Shown here: positions 9,740 through 22,700 of the stretch, piece by piece
Layout of the letters: each line of letters opens with the position of its first letter
How positions within the stretch are numbered: the first letter of the stretch is position 1
Notes under the pieces: model-generated
The model's input: the letters and a program-made list of their open reading frames with translations, nothing else
Told to the model about the DNA's origin: nothing
Database searches by the model: none
Assembly (NCBI GenBank): GCA_964035015.1
Contig: OZ036002.1
Location: forward strand, 2,167,001 to 2,231,000
Length of the DNA stretch: 64,000 nucleotides
Direction of reading: 5' to 3'
From: Corallium rubrum
Lineage: Eukaryota; Cnidaria; Anthozoa; Scleralcyonacea; Coralliidae
Translations under genes and position numbers: made by a program

Positions 9740-10590
9740 CTTATTAATAATATACATGGAAATGTTAGACAAAATCTTCTTCCAGCTACGAAGTTACGTA
9801 CCACTCATTGCTCCACTTCTCGAAGCTTTAATGGTTGAAAACTGCTTCCTTTTGTTCACTAAAACGTCAAACGTTTTACTCATAGCATCTAACCTCTTCT
9901 AGCTTTCTTGTAGGAACTTTTATGACAATATTAAAGCAAAATTCACTCTGTATTTCATCGAAATGTTCTTCGACATCTTTATGTTTTGGTCGCCATATTG
10001 GATTTTCTCGTGAAGGAAAAACCATCCTTCAAAATCCGCATAGCCATTTCATTGGCTTTCCGGTAGTTTCCGGTTGTTTATTAGCCAATCAGAATGCTTA
10101 ATACTCATTGAAATTTGCACTGTATTTCATTTTTCTGCACTGTATTACACCTTTTCTGCACTGTATTACATTGAAATTGCACTCCTCTCGACCGGTCAGG
10201 ATGTAGTAATTTTGTCATGTATATTATTAGTTCTCGAATGATTTCGCTTTCACTTGGTCGCTCTACTTTGATTTGTTTATGTTTTTTGCCAAAGCGGACC
10301 CTAACCAGTGACGTTACAAAGCCAGTTCGATCGCCCAGCATAAACGGACGTCGTCTTAAGCCTGGTTTCCATAAGATCGTCTCGATCAACTGAATATTTG
10401 GGCAATCACGATTCTATAAAAAACAGGCTTTATTAAATATGTCATTTTGAGAGCACGAAAAAATTGTTTTGTTCATTTTCGTCAAAACTAAATTAGCACA
10501 CGATGATCAACGCGTTAAAAACTATAATAATCTTAAACAAAAAGGGAACTGACTATTTCTTGAGTACTAATAACAAGATTATTCATTGAA
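9740..10590. other. Non-coding stretch upstream of the ZU5 gene
   Basis: No convincing exon. CTGCACTGTATT-type words repeat three times at about 10,118-10,165. The first exons and promoter of the ZU5 gene must lie here or further upstream but were not recognised. Confidence 0.4.
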
Positions 10591-10597
10591 ACTTTAG

Positions 10598-10737
10598 ATT
10601 CTCCCTCTTTTTCTCCTCTTCCGCGTCATTCCATTCCTCCTCCTTCCTTTCCACCCCCTCTTCCAACACTACCACCAGCAAAAGATAGTGGTTATAGTGG
10701 CTCTGTAATTACGGATGCAAAACAGGAAATTGAAGGG
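10598..10737 (+). CDS. ZU5 gene, proline-rich exon, upstream duplicate
   Basis: Codes for SPSFSPLPRHSIPPP... followed by PPAKDSGYSGSVITDAKQEIEG and ends at a GTAAGA donor. It is a tandem duplicate of the exon at 11,151, but its 5' edge differs: the ESKPESN codons are missing and an ACTTTAG acceptor would enter in another phase. It may be an alternative or decaying exon. Confidence 0.5.
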
Positions 10738-13700
10738 GTAAGAACGTTAAATCCATATAACAGTGAAGAATGGTCTGAATTTAGCAATATTGATAGGTGT
10801 AACGTAGTAAGTGGTTGCCCTGCTGATCTCAATATATTTGGGTTGCTCATTCTGGTATACTCAGCGGTAAACATTTTGAAATCACCGGCAGTTATACTAG
10901 TACTCTAGGTGTAATTCTTAATTGATCAGCTAACATTTTCTTGAATTATGACTTCATTACTATTTTCTAATATGTATATTTTTAATGCAATCAGCATAGT
11001 TTTTTAACTATTTAATTATGCACGATGTCGAAGAGCCATAAGAAGCCTTAACCGGCAAAACTTCTGGAGTACCTTAGTTGTATTTCTTAACTTTGTCTCT
11101 TTATTTGTATACCAGGAATGGCAATTCAAGTTTTTTGTTTATCTATATAGGAAAGTAAACCTGAATCAAATTTAGATTCTCCCTCTCCTCTTCTTCAGTG
11201 TCGCTCCTTTCCTCCTCCCATTCCTCCTCCTCCTCGTTCCTTTCCACCTCCTCTTTCAACACTACCACCAGCAAAAGATAGTGGTTATAGTGGCTCTGTA
11301 GTCACCGATGCAAAACAGGAAATTGAAGGGGTAAGAACGTTAAATCAATATACCAGTGAAGAATGGTCGGAATTTAGCAATATTGATAGGTGTAACGTAG
11401 GAAGTGGTTGCCCTGCTGATCTCAATATATTTGGGTTGCTCATTCTGGGATACTCAGCGGTAAACATTTTGAAATCACCGGCAGTTATACTGGTACTCTA
11501 GGTGTAATTCTTAATTGATCAGCTAACTTTTTTTTGAATTATGACTTCATTACTATTTTCTAATATGTATATCTTAAATGCAATCAGCATAGTTTTTTAA
11601 CTGTTTAATTATGCACGATGTCGAAGAGCCATAAGAAGCCTTAACCAGCGAAACGTCTGAATACCTTGTTGTATTTCTTAACTTTGTCTCTTTATTTGTA
11701 TATACCAGGAACGGCAATTCAAGTTTTCTGTTTATCTATATAGGAAAGTAAACCTGAATCAAACCCTTTCGAAGGATCAAGTGATTCGTACAGTGATGAC
11801 ATTGTGGCCGAAAAGGGACAGGAGCCAGCAGCGAGGTTTGATACATTCGATACATTCAGTAACTTTTTTAATATTCAATTTTTGTACACTGACATATTTT
11901 GTTCTGATTGGGAAAATTGTACCATCTGACACCGTTATATTATGGCAACGCTCAGCCATCCTTTATTAGCCGTGAATTAATTTCTTTAAAGCATGGATAA
12001 TTAAACACGGTTGCCGAATTATAACGATAGTGGGGAAGTTAAAAACATGATTTATAAGGATATATGTGTTTAAAACACTTTCTTGAAGTTAATTCTTGCC
12101 AGATTTGAAATCATTGTGTTGTTTCATCGGTAAATTGAAGTGTCTATGTGGCAAAAATTAAGTCTGTCTTAATTGATAGAACACTTAAAATGACAAAGTA
12201 ACATATTTTGCAGCTTTTTGTTTCTTGCTTCGTTTTTGAGATATTTCGGTTTGTTTAATATGCAAATTAAACATCTTGACATCGCACATGCATAATGAGT
12301 TATCAGAGAGAATTATATATCTTTGCTATTGTCAATTATAATCACTTGAAAATCTACATGTTTGGCGTTGTGGGAGAAATACACCCGCATGCTTTCTTCG
12401 AATTCGTTTGATTTGCTAATAGCAACGATATACTACCTCCGATGCGATAACTCATCATGCACATGTGATGTCAAGATGTTTAATTTGGACATCGAACAAA
12501 CTGAAATCAGATCTTAAAAACGACGCAAGGAAACGAAAAACTGCAAAGGATTTTATTTTGCAGTTATTTTGTTATTTTACATGTTTGTTATTCTAAGTGC
12601 CCTTTCAAATAAGACAAACTTTGTTTTTGCTTCATATGCACTTTAATCACAATTTCTTAATTTTAGGATCACGATCGATAAACAAGGAGGATGTGTTGCT
12701 TTTTCAACTGCTAGTGCCTTTCTCCAGTTTCCTCCTGATGCCGTTTTAGAGCCAGTCACCTTAACATGTAGTCGCATGAGGTACAAAGACTGCGATGTAA
12801 AGGCGAATAAGGGAGATGCATTCTGTAGCAGGATTCTTACGATTGAACCGGAGGGAATCGCCTTTGAAAAACCAGTCACAGTTCTTCTCGCTCACTCGGC
12901 GGCTGAAGACGGAGCCGATGCGGACTATTATGACCTAGTCGTGCAAAGGTTGAACGTAGAATGCGAAGACTTAAAGACCGAAAGGATAAGTAAAGATGAA
13001 GGTACTGTTTTAGATTAATTTCTCATACTAAGGCCTTAGGGCCTGTTTATATGGAGCCGACGGCTAGCCAAGTTACTCGGCAAACCGAGTATACCCGCCA
13101 TGTATAAAAATTCAATGCTATCCCGGCAGAGTGTTTATAATATGAGACAGCTAGGTGGGTAACTCGGCTAGCCGAGATCTCGGCATGCCGGGTTGAAACA
13201 TATTCCCATATAAACACTCTCTTGCCGGGTAACTCGGCTACCCGACTTGAATTCGTCACAACAGCGCACGCGCCACTTATGAAGACAATCGGAAACCATA
13301 CATATAATGTGAAACCAATGGACCTTTCCCCTTTTGGCAAAAACCGCAATGCATTGTGGTAGTTGGGTATAAGTTCTCTTCCAGGTGAAATGGCCGCCGC
13401 GAAACGAACATTTCACGTGGAAGAAGAATTGACTGATTTTCATAACTTTTTCGTTTGCGTGGAAGAAATTCAAAGTAGTTTATAGGATAGGGGGCTATTC
13501 AACTACATTATATAGAAAGGGTGAAGAAATCAGTGCAGTGGTTGTCAACAAAATGAATTCACAACGACTGAAGGGGCGAAGTCTCTTCGAACAAAAATGT
13601 TCTCTAAACAAGATCTTTCTTCATTTTAAAAGGTCAGTAGCCGTGTAAAATGTTCCTGAATAAAATATATTGCTTTGTACTTAGTCAACAGTAGCTGATA

Positions 13701-16700
13701 TTCCTAGATCGCATATCATTTGTGGTGGTGAGCATCTTTTTTTAATTTTTTTGTGTTTTGAAATTGACATGCTGGCCAATTAACTTTGATCGGTTGTTCG
13801 ATAAACATGGCTGTATTTTAAATCTGCTTTGGCGCGAAAATAAACAGGTTAGACGAGTTTAAGCTCAAATATTGTAAAAGCTGTATCTCTCAAGTGCTCT
13901 CGCTTTGGTTTCTAGTGCTGTTGTTTTTAGTCTGCACATCCTTTGTTGCTGTGAGCTTTTCCTCCCGTTTATAAACAAGTAGGTTATCGAACAAGTTTAA
14001 TTTTTTAAGTTGTAAATATTAAAAAAAAATCATCTTTTTATCGTAGTTTGAAATAATTTCATTACTTCATTGTATAACTTAGCCTGTAAATTTTAAGTTT
14101 AGTTAGCCATAGATATACAGTACAGTAGGTTTTTAATAATAATAATAATTATTATTATTATTGGTTAAATATAAAAAGGAAAGTATACAATTTAGTATAA
14201 ATATATAAATGCTTGTTAAGTTTTGAATTGTGATAAATTGAATTGTAAAGTAAATTTGTACATTTAAATCTGTAAATAATTTTCTTAATACTTAAAATAT
14301 ATTCAGTAAATACAGTAGTTAGCAAATAGTAATACATTTAATATTAAAAAATAAAATATAAAAATAATGGAGGACATACCTTGCAGTTCAAGGGATGCAG
14401 ACAAATTAGCACAGCAGCTTGAATATGAAAAATCCAAAAGTTGTACTGGTAGTTATGGAGGAAAAAATTGTTGTGTTCCACAGTGCAAAAATAACAGCTT
14501 AAAGAACCCAGAACTTTCATTTCACAAGATACCAAAGAACTGTGTATTGCAAACAAAGTGGATAAAATTGCTAAAAACTAAAGGTCTGTGTAGTATTAGC
14601 CCACACTATAGAGTGTGTTCAGTTCATTTTCCAGGGGGAAAGAAGACCTACACAAATAACATTCCTACACTACTAACAATAAACGAAAGTCAGAAGCCAA
14701 GGAGAAGGATATCAAACAACAAATGTCCATTGCAAGCACCTCTACTGGAAAATGAATGTAACATGACAAATCCACCTGCTGAAACAACAAGTAGAAGTGA
14801 AGAATCAAGTGAAAACCTAGTTGCCAAACTCAAAGAAGAAGTAGAAACCCTACAATCACATTGCCACTCTCTTGAGAAAAAATATGAAGATGTCAAAGCA
14901 ACAGAGAAATGTTTATTTAGAATGGAAAGATTTGTTGGAAGTGACAGTGACTTTAGATTTTATACAGGATTTCCTGATTACACTACATTCAAGCTTTTCT
15001 TTGATTATCTATCACCAGCATGCAATAATCTCATTTACTATGGTTCCAACACTGGTATTATAAGCTCTCCAAACCAAAAAAAGCATGGTAAAGAAAGATC
15101 TGTACCTCCAGAGCAAGAGCTATTTATGGTGCTATCTAGGTTGCGATGTGGCTTCCTACTGCAAGACCTGGCACATAGATATGGCATGTCATCTTCACAT
15201 CTTTCACGTATTTGGATAACCTGGATAGCTTTTCTTCACCAGCAACTTCGTGTGCTGCCAATTTGGCCCACCCGAGAGTTCGTTAATGAAAATATGCCAG
15301 CCTGTTTTAAGCATAGCTTTCCTAGTACCAGAGTTATCATTGACTGCACAGAAATGTTAATAGAAATGCCATCATCTTGCAGAAGCCAGTCTGTAACATT
15401 CTCATCTTACAAGCATCATAACACTGCAAAAGGGTTGCTTGGAATTTCACCAAATGGATACCCAAGCTTTGTCTCAAGCCTTTATTCGGGTAGGACTAGT
15501 GACAAAAAAATTACAAATGATTGTGGAATTTTAAATTTACTTGAACCAGGTGATCAAATAATGGCGGACCGTGGATTTGACATTGAAAATGATCTTCCAC
15601 CGGGTGTTACATTAAATATCCCCCCATTTTTGAAAGGAAAAGACCAGCTATCTATTGAAGAAGAAACCTCAACAAGAAAGATAGCATCAGTCCGTGTTCA
15701 TGTGGAAAGGGCTATTGCTCGTATAAAAACCTTCCGCATTTTACATCAAGTTGTGCCAATTACAATTGCAAAAGAACTTGACAAAATATGGACCATTTGT
15801 TCATATATAACATTATTTTTGCCCCCATTAATAGAGGACAAATTTTAAACCAGAAGAACATTTTTTAGTTAATTATTGAACATTGATATGATTTACACTA
15901 GTTGTACATGTATGTATATGTAATGTTAGCATTTTCTAGCATTTTGATTTAAAGTTAGCAGCATAGCTACATTAACATGGCAATTGCTCAATAATTATAC
16001 TGCCATTATTATCATTATTTTATTTCAACAATATTAATAAATGGCTCAATGTTATGTTTAAAGTCAAATGTACAACTAGCATTGTAAATCATATCAATGT
16101 TCAATAATTAACTAAAAAATGTTCTTCTGGTTTAAAATTTGTCACTCTATTAATGGGGGCAAAAATAATGTATATATGAACAAATGGTCCATATTTTGTC
16201 AAGTTCTTTTGCAATTGTAATTGGCACAACTTGATGTAAAATGCGGAAGGTTTTTATACGAGCAATAGCCCACTCCACATGAACACGGACTGATGCTATC
16301 TTTCTTGTTGAGGTTTTCTTCTTCAATAGATAGCTGGTCTTTTTCCTTTCAAAAATGGGGGGATATTTAATGTAACACCGAGTGGAAGATCATTTTCAAT
16401 GTCAAATCCACGGTCCATTATTTGATCACCTGGTTCAAGTAAATTTAAAATTCCACCTCATTTGTAATTTTTTGTCACTAGTCCTACCCGAATAAAGCTT
16501 GAGACAAAGCTTGGGTATCCATTTGGTGAAATTCCAAGCAACCCTTTTGCAGTGTTATGATGCTTGTAAGATGAGAATGTTACAGACTGGCTTCTGCAAG
16601 ATGATGGCATTTCTATTAACATTTCTGTGCAGTCAATGCTCTGGTACTAGGAAAGCTATGCTTAAAACAGGCTGGCATATTTTCATTAATCTAACTCTCG

Positions 16701-19700
16701 GGTGGGCCAAATTGGCAGCACACTGAAGTTGCTGGTGAACAAAAGCTATCCAGGTTATCCAAATACGTGAAAGATGTGAAGATGACATGCCATATCTATG
16801 TGCCAGGTCTTGCAGTAGGCCACATCACACCTAGATAGCACCATAAATAGCTCTTGCTCTGGAGGTACAGATCTTTCTTTACCATGCTTTTTTTGGTTTG
16901 GAAAGCTTATAATACCAGTGTTGGAACCATAGTAAATGAGATTATTGCATGCTGGTGATAGATAATCAAAGAAAAGCTTGAATGTAGTGTAATCAGGAAA
17001 TCCTGTATAAAATCTAAAGTCACTGTCACTTCCAACAAATCTTTCCATTCTAAATAAACATTTCTCTGTTGCTTTGACATCTTCATATTTTTTTCTCAAG
17101 AGAGTGGCAATGTGATTGTAGGGTTTCTACTTCTTCTTTGAGTTTGGCAACTAGGTTTTCACTTGATTCTTCACTTTCTACTTGTTGTTTCAGCAGGTGG
17201 ATTTGTCATGTTGCATTCATTTTCCAGTAGATAGTGCTTGCAATGGACATTTGTTGTTTGATATCCTTCTCCTTGGCTTCTGACTTTCGTTTATTGTTAG
17301 TAGTGTAGGAATGTTATTTGTGTAGGTCTTCTTTCCCCCTGGAAAATGAACTGAACACACTCTATAGTGTGGGCTAATACTACACAGACCTTTAGTTTTT
17401 AGCAATTTTATCCACTTTGTTTGCAATACACAGTTCTTTGGTATCTTGTGAAATGAAAGTTCTGGGTTCTTTAAGCTGTTATTTTTGCACTGTGGAACAC
17501 AACAATTTTTTTCCTCCATAACTACCAGTACAACTTTTGGATTTTTCATATTCAAGCTGCTGTGCTAATTTGTCTGCATCCCTTGAACTGCAAGGTATGT
17601 CCTCCATTATTTTTATATTTTATTTTTTAATATTAAATGTATTACTATTTGCTAACTACTGTATTTACTGAATATATTTTAAGTATTAAGAAAATTATTT
17701 ACAGATTTAAATGTACAAATTTACTTTACAATTCAATTTATCACAATTCAAAACTTAACAAGCATTTATATATTTATACTAAATTGTATACTTTCCTTTT
17801 TATATTTAACCAATAATAATAATAATTATTATTATTATTAAAAACCTACTGTACTGTATATCTATGGCTAACTAAACTTAAAATTTACAGGCTAAGTTAT
17901 ACAATGAAGTAATGAAATTATTTCAAACTACGATAAAAAGATGATTTTTTTTTTAATATTTACAACTTAAAAAATTAAACTTGTTCGATAACCTACTTGT
18001 TTATAAACGGGAGGAAAAGCTCACACAACAAAGGATTATCGAACAACTTGAGAATACGATCAAAGTCATAATTGGCCAGCATGTCAATTATCGAACAACG
18101 ATCAAAGTTAATTGGCCAGCATGTCAATTTCAAAACACAAAAAAAAAAAAAGATGCTCACCACCACAAATAATATGCGATCTAGGAATATCAGCTACTGT
18201 TGACTAAGTACAAAGCAATATATTTTATTCAGGAACATTTTACACGGCTACTGACCTTTTAAAATGAAGAAAGATCTTGTTTAGAGAACATTTTTGTTCG
18301 AAGAGACTTCGCCCCTTCAGTCGTTGTGAATTCATTTTGTTGACAACCACTGCGCTGATTTCTTCACCCTTTCTATATAATGTAGTTGAATAGCCCCCTA
18401 TCCTATAAACTACTTTGAATTTCTTCCACGCAAACGAAAAAGTTATGAAAATCAGTCAATTCTTCTTCCACGTGAAATGTTCGTTTCGCGGCGGCCATTT
18501 CACCTGGAAGAGAACTTATACCCAACTACCACAATGCATTGCGGTTTTTGCCAAAAGGGGAAAGGTCCATTACAATGCGTGGGCGGCTTCGCCGAGTAAC
18601 TCGTCTCATATAAACACTCATCTTTTTTCAACCGGCTTAGTAATATTCTAGTTAAAGATTTTGTTTAAACGTATTTTTTTTAACACCAGTGGAGTAAAAA
18701 TTTCCGATAGAGTAAATATGAAATAGATGTAACATGTACTTTTTGAATTATATTAAGTGTCCAAGTTGCCTTTTTGACATTACAAAATGTGAATATATTG
18801 TGGAGGAGCATATAGGGCAAATGACGTATGCCATTAGATTATTAATATTTTAAGAACACATCGTTGTTATGCATATAGACGTTATTCATAAATGACCGAC
18901 GATATAAAATTCTTTTATGCGCATAAAAATTAGCCCCTCTGACCTCGTTTTAGAGTAAAGATTCTTTAAAATTTCGCTATTGAAAACGAATTCAGAGTGG
19001 CTAATTTATATGCACATGTATAAAAGAATATTAATTCCATGGCCATTGATGAATATGGTCTATAGTTGTCGAAGAAATAAACAATATTTGTTTATCCATA
19101 GCGTTTTGTTGGCCTCGTGTTTTGGATACACAATTAGTACAATTAACAAGAACACAATTAATCGACTGTAGTTTCTAATTTGTATAATTTCTCTTTATAG
19201 ATCTTCCTAAAGAAATTGTGTCAGATTTCAGTTACTTTATTAAATATTTGCCCTTTGCTAAAGCCACTATTGTAAAAACGTGTACATTGGTGGTTGCAAG
19301 CAGGATCAGATCTGAAGAGATTGTGATACAACAGAGAGAAGCCTGTGTTTACTCAAAATCGTATGGGGGCGAGAGTAAACTGAAAATAAGTTTCCCAGCT
19401 GGTGTTGTAGAGAACGAATCTCACTTAAGAGTTCAGGTGTGCTATATATAATATATTTAAGAACGTGTAGAGGCATTTTAGATTGAAAAACTTAAGTGTA
19501 ATTTAACAAAGGGATTGGATGCTTTGGAAATGTTAGGACCGTTTTTTCGGCCGTATATATAGGTATGTTGCGCGTGGACGAGTTTGTTTTAGGCCTGCGC
19601 TAAACGTCGCACAATAGACGAATTTAATTTAGACGAATTTAATGGTTTGAATTTTATTCGACAAAAGTGCGACGTGTATATATAGCTCGATTAAATTCGA

Positions 19701-22700
19701 CACACGAATTGCATTCGTCTCCGCAATTAAAGTCGACGGATAATGCTACGATAATGCGTGTTCGAGTTACATGTTGAATTATCGTCGCGTCGAATTAAAT
19801 CAGTGTTTCTCTAATCGTTTTCAGGCTCAACGCGTCCAAGTAAAAACAATTATACTCGACTGAAGTTTGACGTTTAACCCAACGTCGTAAATACGTAAAT
19901 ACGTGGCATTACCGACGAAGTTAATTAGAATTAAATTCGACTCAATCAAAATTCGTCTATTGTGCGACGTTTAGCGTGTAGGCGTTAATGACGGTATGGA
20001 TTCGTCCATGCGCAGCGTAGCTGTAGCTGAAAAAAGTTTATTAATTGACTATTATCAAAAGTCAACTCTTTTATATGGTAATCAGGATTATAAGTATAAA
20101 AACTCTGAGGACTCTAAAGGTGCTGTTACACGATGCGATTTTTCTTGCAACTTGCAACAAATCACTGAATGTTGTAAGTTGTATAAAAAATCGCACCGGG
20201 TAACACCCCGTAGCAACTTGCGATTTTGTCATTTTCTACTTTTTGCTGCAACTTACAACAAAAATCGCAAGTTGCTGAACGTGTAACACCCTTCCTGCAA
20301 CTTGCGATTTTTTTTTCCACATGTAATTTGTTGCAAGTTGCAAGAAAAATCGCATCGTGTAACAGCACCTTAAGTGGAGGATTCCAATTTCTAAATCACT
20401 CTTATTCGAGGTATTTCAACAATTGGTCAATTCACATTCCTGACAATTTTGCCGAGATGAAAGAGTTAGACGATTTCAAAACATTTAAAAATCAAACAAT
20501 CAAGATTCAAGACAAAAGCTCTAAATTCGTATTTTGTCTTTGAACGACAGACAGTTATTGTTCTTTAATAGTCAGCTATTGTTCTATATATATAACAAGA
20601 TGACATGCTTTCAATGGCCAGTCCAGGCCTGCTTCAAAATCTACTACACCATTAGACTCTGCTTTCAGATCCAAGCTCAGCCGTTACAGCCGTACGAACT
20701 CACAAGAAAGGTGTACCATATACGAAGTATACTATATACGACTGATACTAATATCCTGCTGCAGTACAGCATTAAAAACCCTACCTTCGTCCATTAAAGA
20801 TACCACCCATCTCCTCCAAAAGATTGAGCAGATCAACAATACTGGTCTCTTTTCAGAAGGCACAATTTTTTATTGGATGTTTCCATGTTTCCAAATGTCG
20901 AAAACAAGCTGCACGTGAAGCCTGTTCGACTTAAGGAAATAGTATAATTATGAATCACAATTAAATTTTCAACTGATTAGATGTTTATACAAATATTTGG
21001 CAGTTCACATCATGTCTAATAATTATTGTGCAAAATATTATTTCAGTGTGCAAAGTATACACAACACAACAGCGGAGTACAGACAACCATGGCCAGGAAG
21101 GGCTGCCCAGCCCAGTACAGTGTTATACCGTTGCTTTGCTGTTGCTCGAAACATCGGTCCTGTGTTGTTTTATTGCGAAGAAACTGTATACTTTTACAAT
21201 TTAAACTTTATGAAATAAATAACAGAGAATGTAAATAAATAGTAAATAAATAATGTAAATAACAGAGAAAAAACTGTCCTTTTTCGTCGGAAAGCTAATT
21301 TAGAATTTTAGCAAATCCTTAAGAATTTCTCTCGGTAGAAAATCCACTGAGTCAGTGTTTTTCCTTCGATTTCAACTAAATAGCTAAATACATGAAGCCA
21401 AGCAAGTTGAAAATACGAGGCGAAACCGAGTATTTTAACCAGCTTGCATGTATTTACATATTGGAGGATGAACACTGAGGAGTGTTTTCAAACGAATCAA
21501 TAATTTACCGAAGTATACACAACCAGAAATAAAGAATGAACATTATACTAATGTTGTTTGCCACGGTAATTTCAGTTGTTTCCGGCGGATGAGGTCCTGG
21601 ATACGAACACGTGGCTTAATGAGGATCTGGTGTGTTTTCCTGTCATCAAAGTGTCTGGACAAGAGAAACCTTTTCTAAAACCTGTTGATGTAGAGCTGAT
21701 TTATTCCCATGACGACGTGGCTGATCTGAACGAGACGTTTTTGCCTGTTAGCGCTACGTGTCCCTATTCTACTAAATATGGAGTGTTGCTGCGCAGCCAC
21801 AAAGATCCCCAGGCCAAACACAAATGGAAAAACGTAAAAGATGACGTGAATGCAAAGATAGAACGCTTGCAGAAGAATCGACTGAGAATAACATTTTCTG
21901 TAAAGCATTTTTGCGAGTAAGTGGATTCACGTTAGTTTGTCCGATTTTCAACTATTTGCTGTTTTCAGTGTCTGTTAGATTGAGTTCGCACGATACAGAA
22001 AAATAGTAGCTCAATACTGCACACTTAATGATATTTGTTTGTAAGATATCATGCATGCATGCCATGCACCAACTATTTCGTTTTTGTTAAGCACCGGCCG
22101 TTTACATGTTTTCAAAGTGTTCTGGTTAAAGTGACACTGCCACACATTTCAGACCGGTATCGTGTCAACCCTAAAGTTATTTGGATGTGAATTTTCCTTT
22201 TCAACAAAATATTTTTCAAGAGGATATGGTGCAGAAATTAAATTGGCAGCGACATAACTTAACAAAATTGTGAAATTTTGATGTTCTCAATTTTTAGGAT
22301 CGATGCGATTGTCAAGAAGAATGAAGAAGCAAATGTAGGAAACGTCGAAGAAAACAATTATTGTGAGCATTCTTCACCGAAGTCTTATAAAGCAATTGTT
22401 TTGGCTGTTCACGATACTAGTGTTACACCGAACATGCTGTCAGCTGTGTTGGCTCCTAAAACCGAAGTTGAGAATGTGGAAAAAGAGTGGGGTTCCAAAG
22501 GAGAAGTATTTCAAAAACGTCTCAGATCTAACGATGAGGTTTATTTTTGTGTGCCACTTTCTGACCAGGAACATCTTTCTCTCCCAGATGACGTCGTAAG
22601 GTATAACTACCAGTACTTATGTTGATTTTTTGATTTTTTCCCCGACTAACGTAAAACTTAATTTGCTCAGATTTTGCAGCAAGCAGTGGCGGACACTTAC

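Larger units (their letters stand above)
13318..18571. mobile_element. 5.2-kb palindrome of a THAP-DDE (PIF/Harbinger-like) transposon
   Basis: Left arm 13,318-15,909 and right arm 16,068-18,571 are inverted copies separated by 158 bp. The arms include the 5' flank, the whole transposase gene and its short 3' flank. The right arm is about 90 bp shorter through deletions and carries several frameshifts. The whole structure lies in an intron of the ZU5 gene. Confidence 0.9.

Noticed and set aside
21000-21238. Two overlapping frames of about 70 codons
   Set aside because: They lie in an intron of the ZU5 gene, with no splice support and no recognisable motif.
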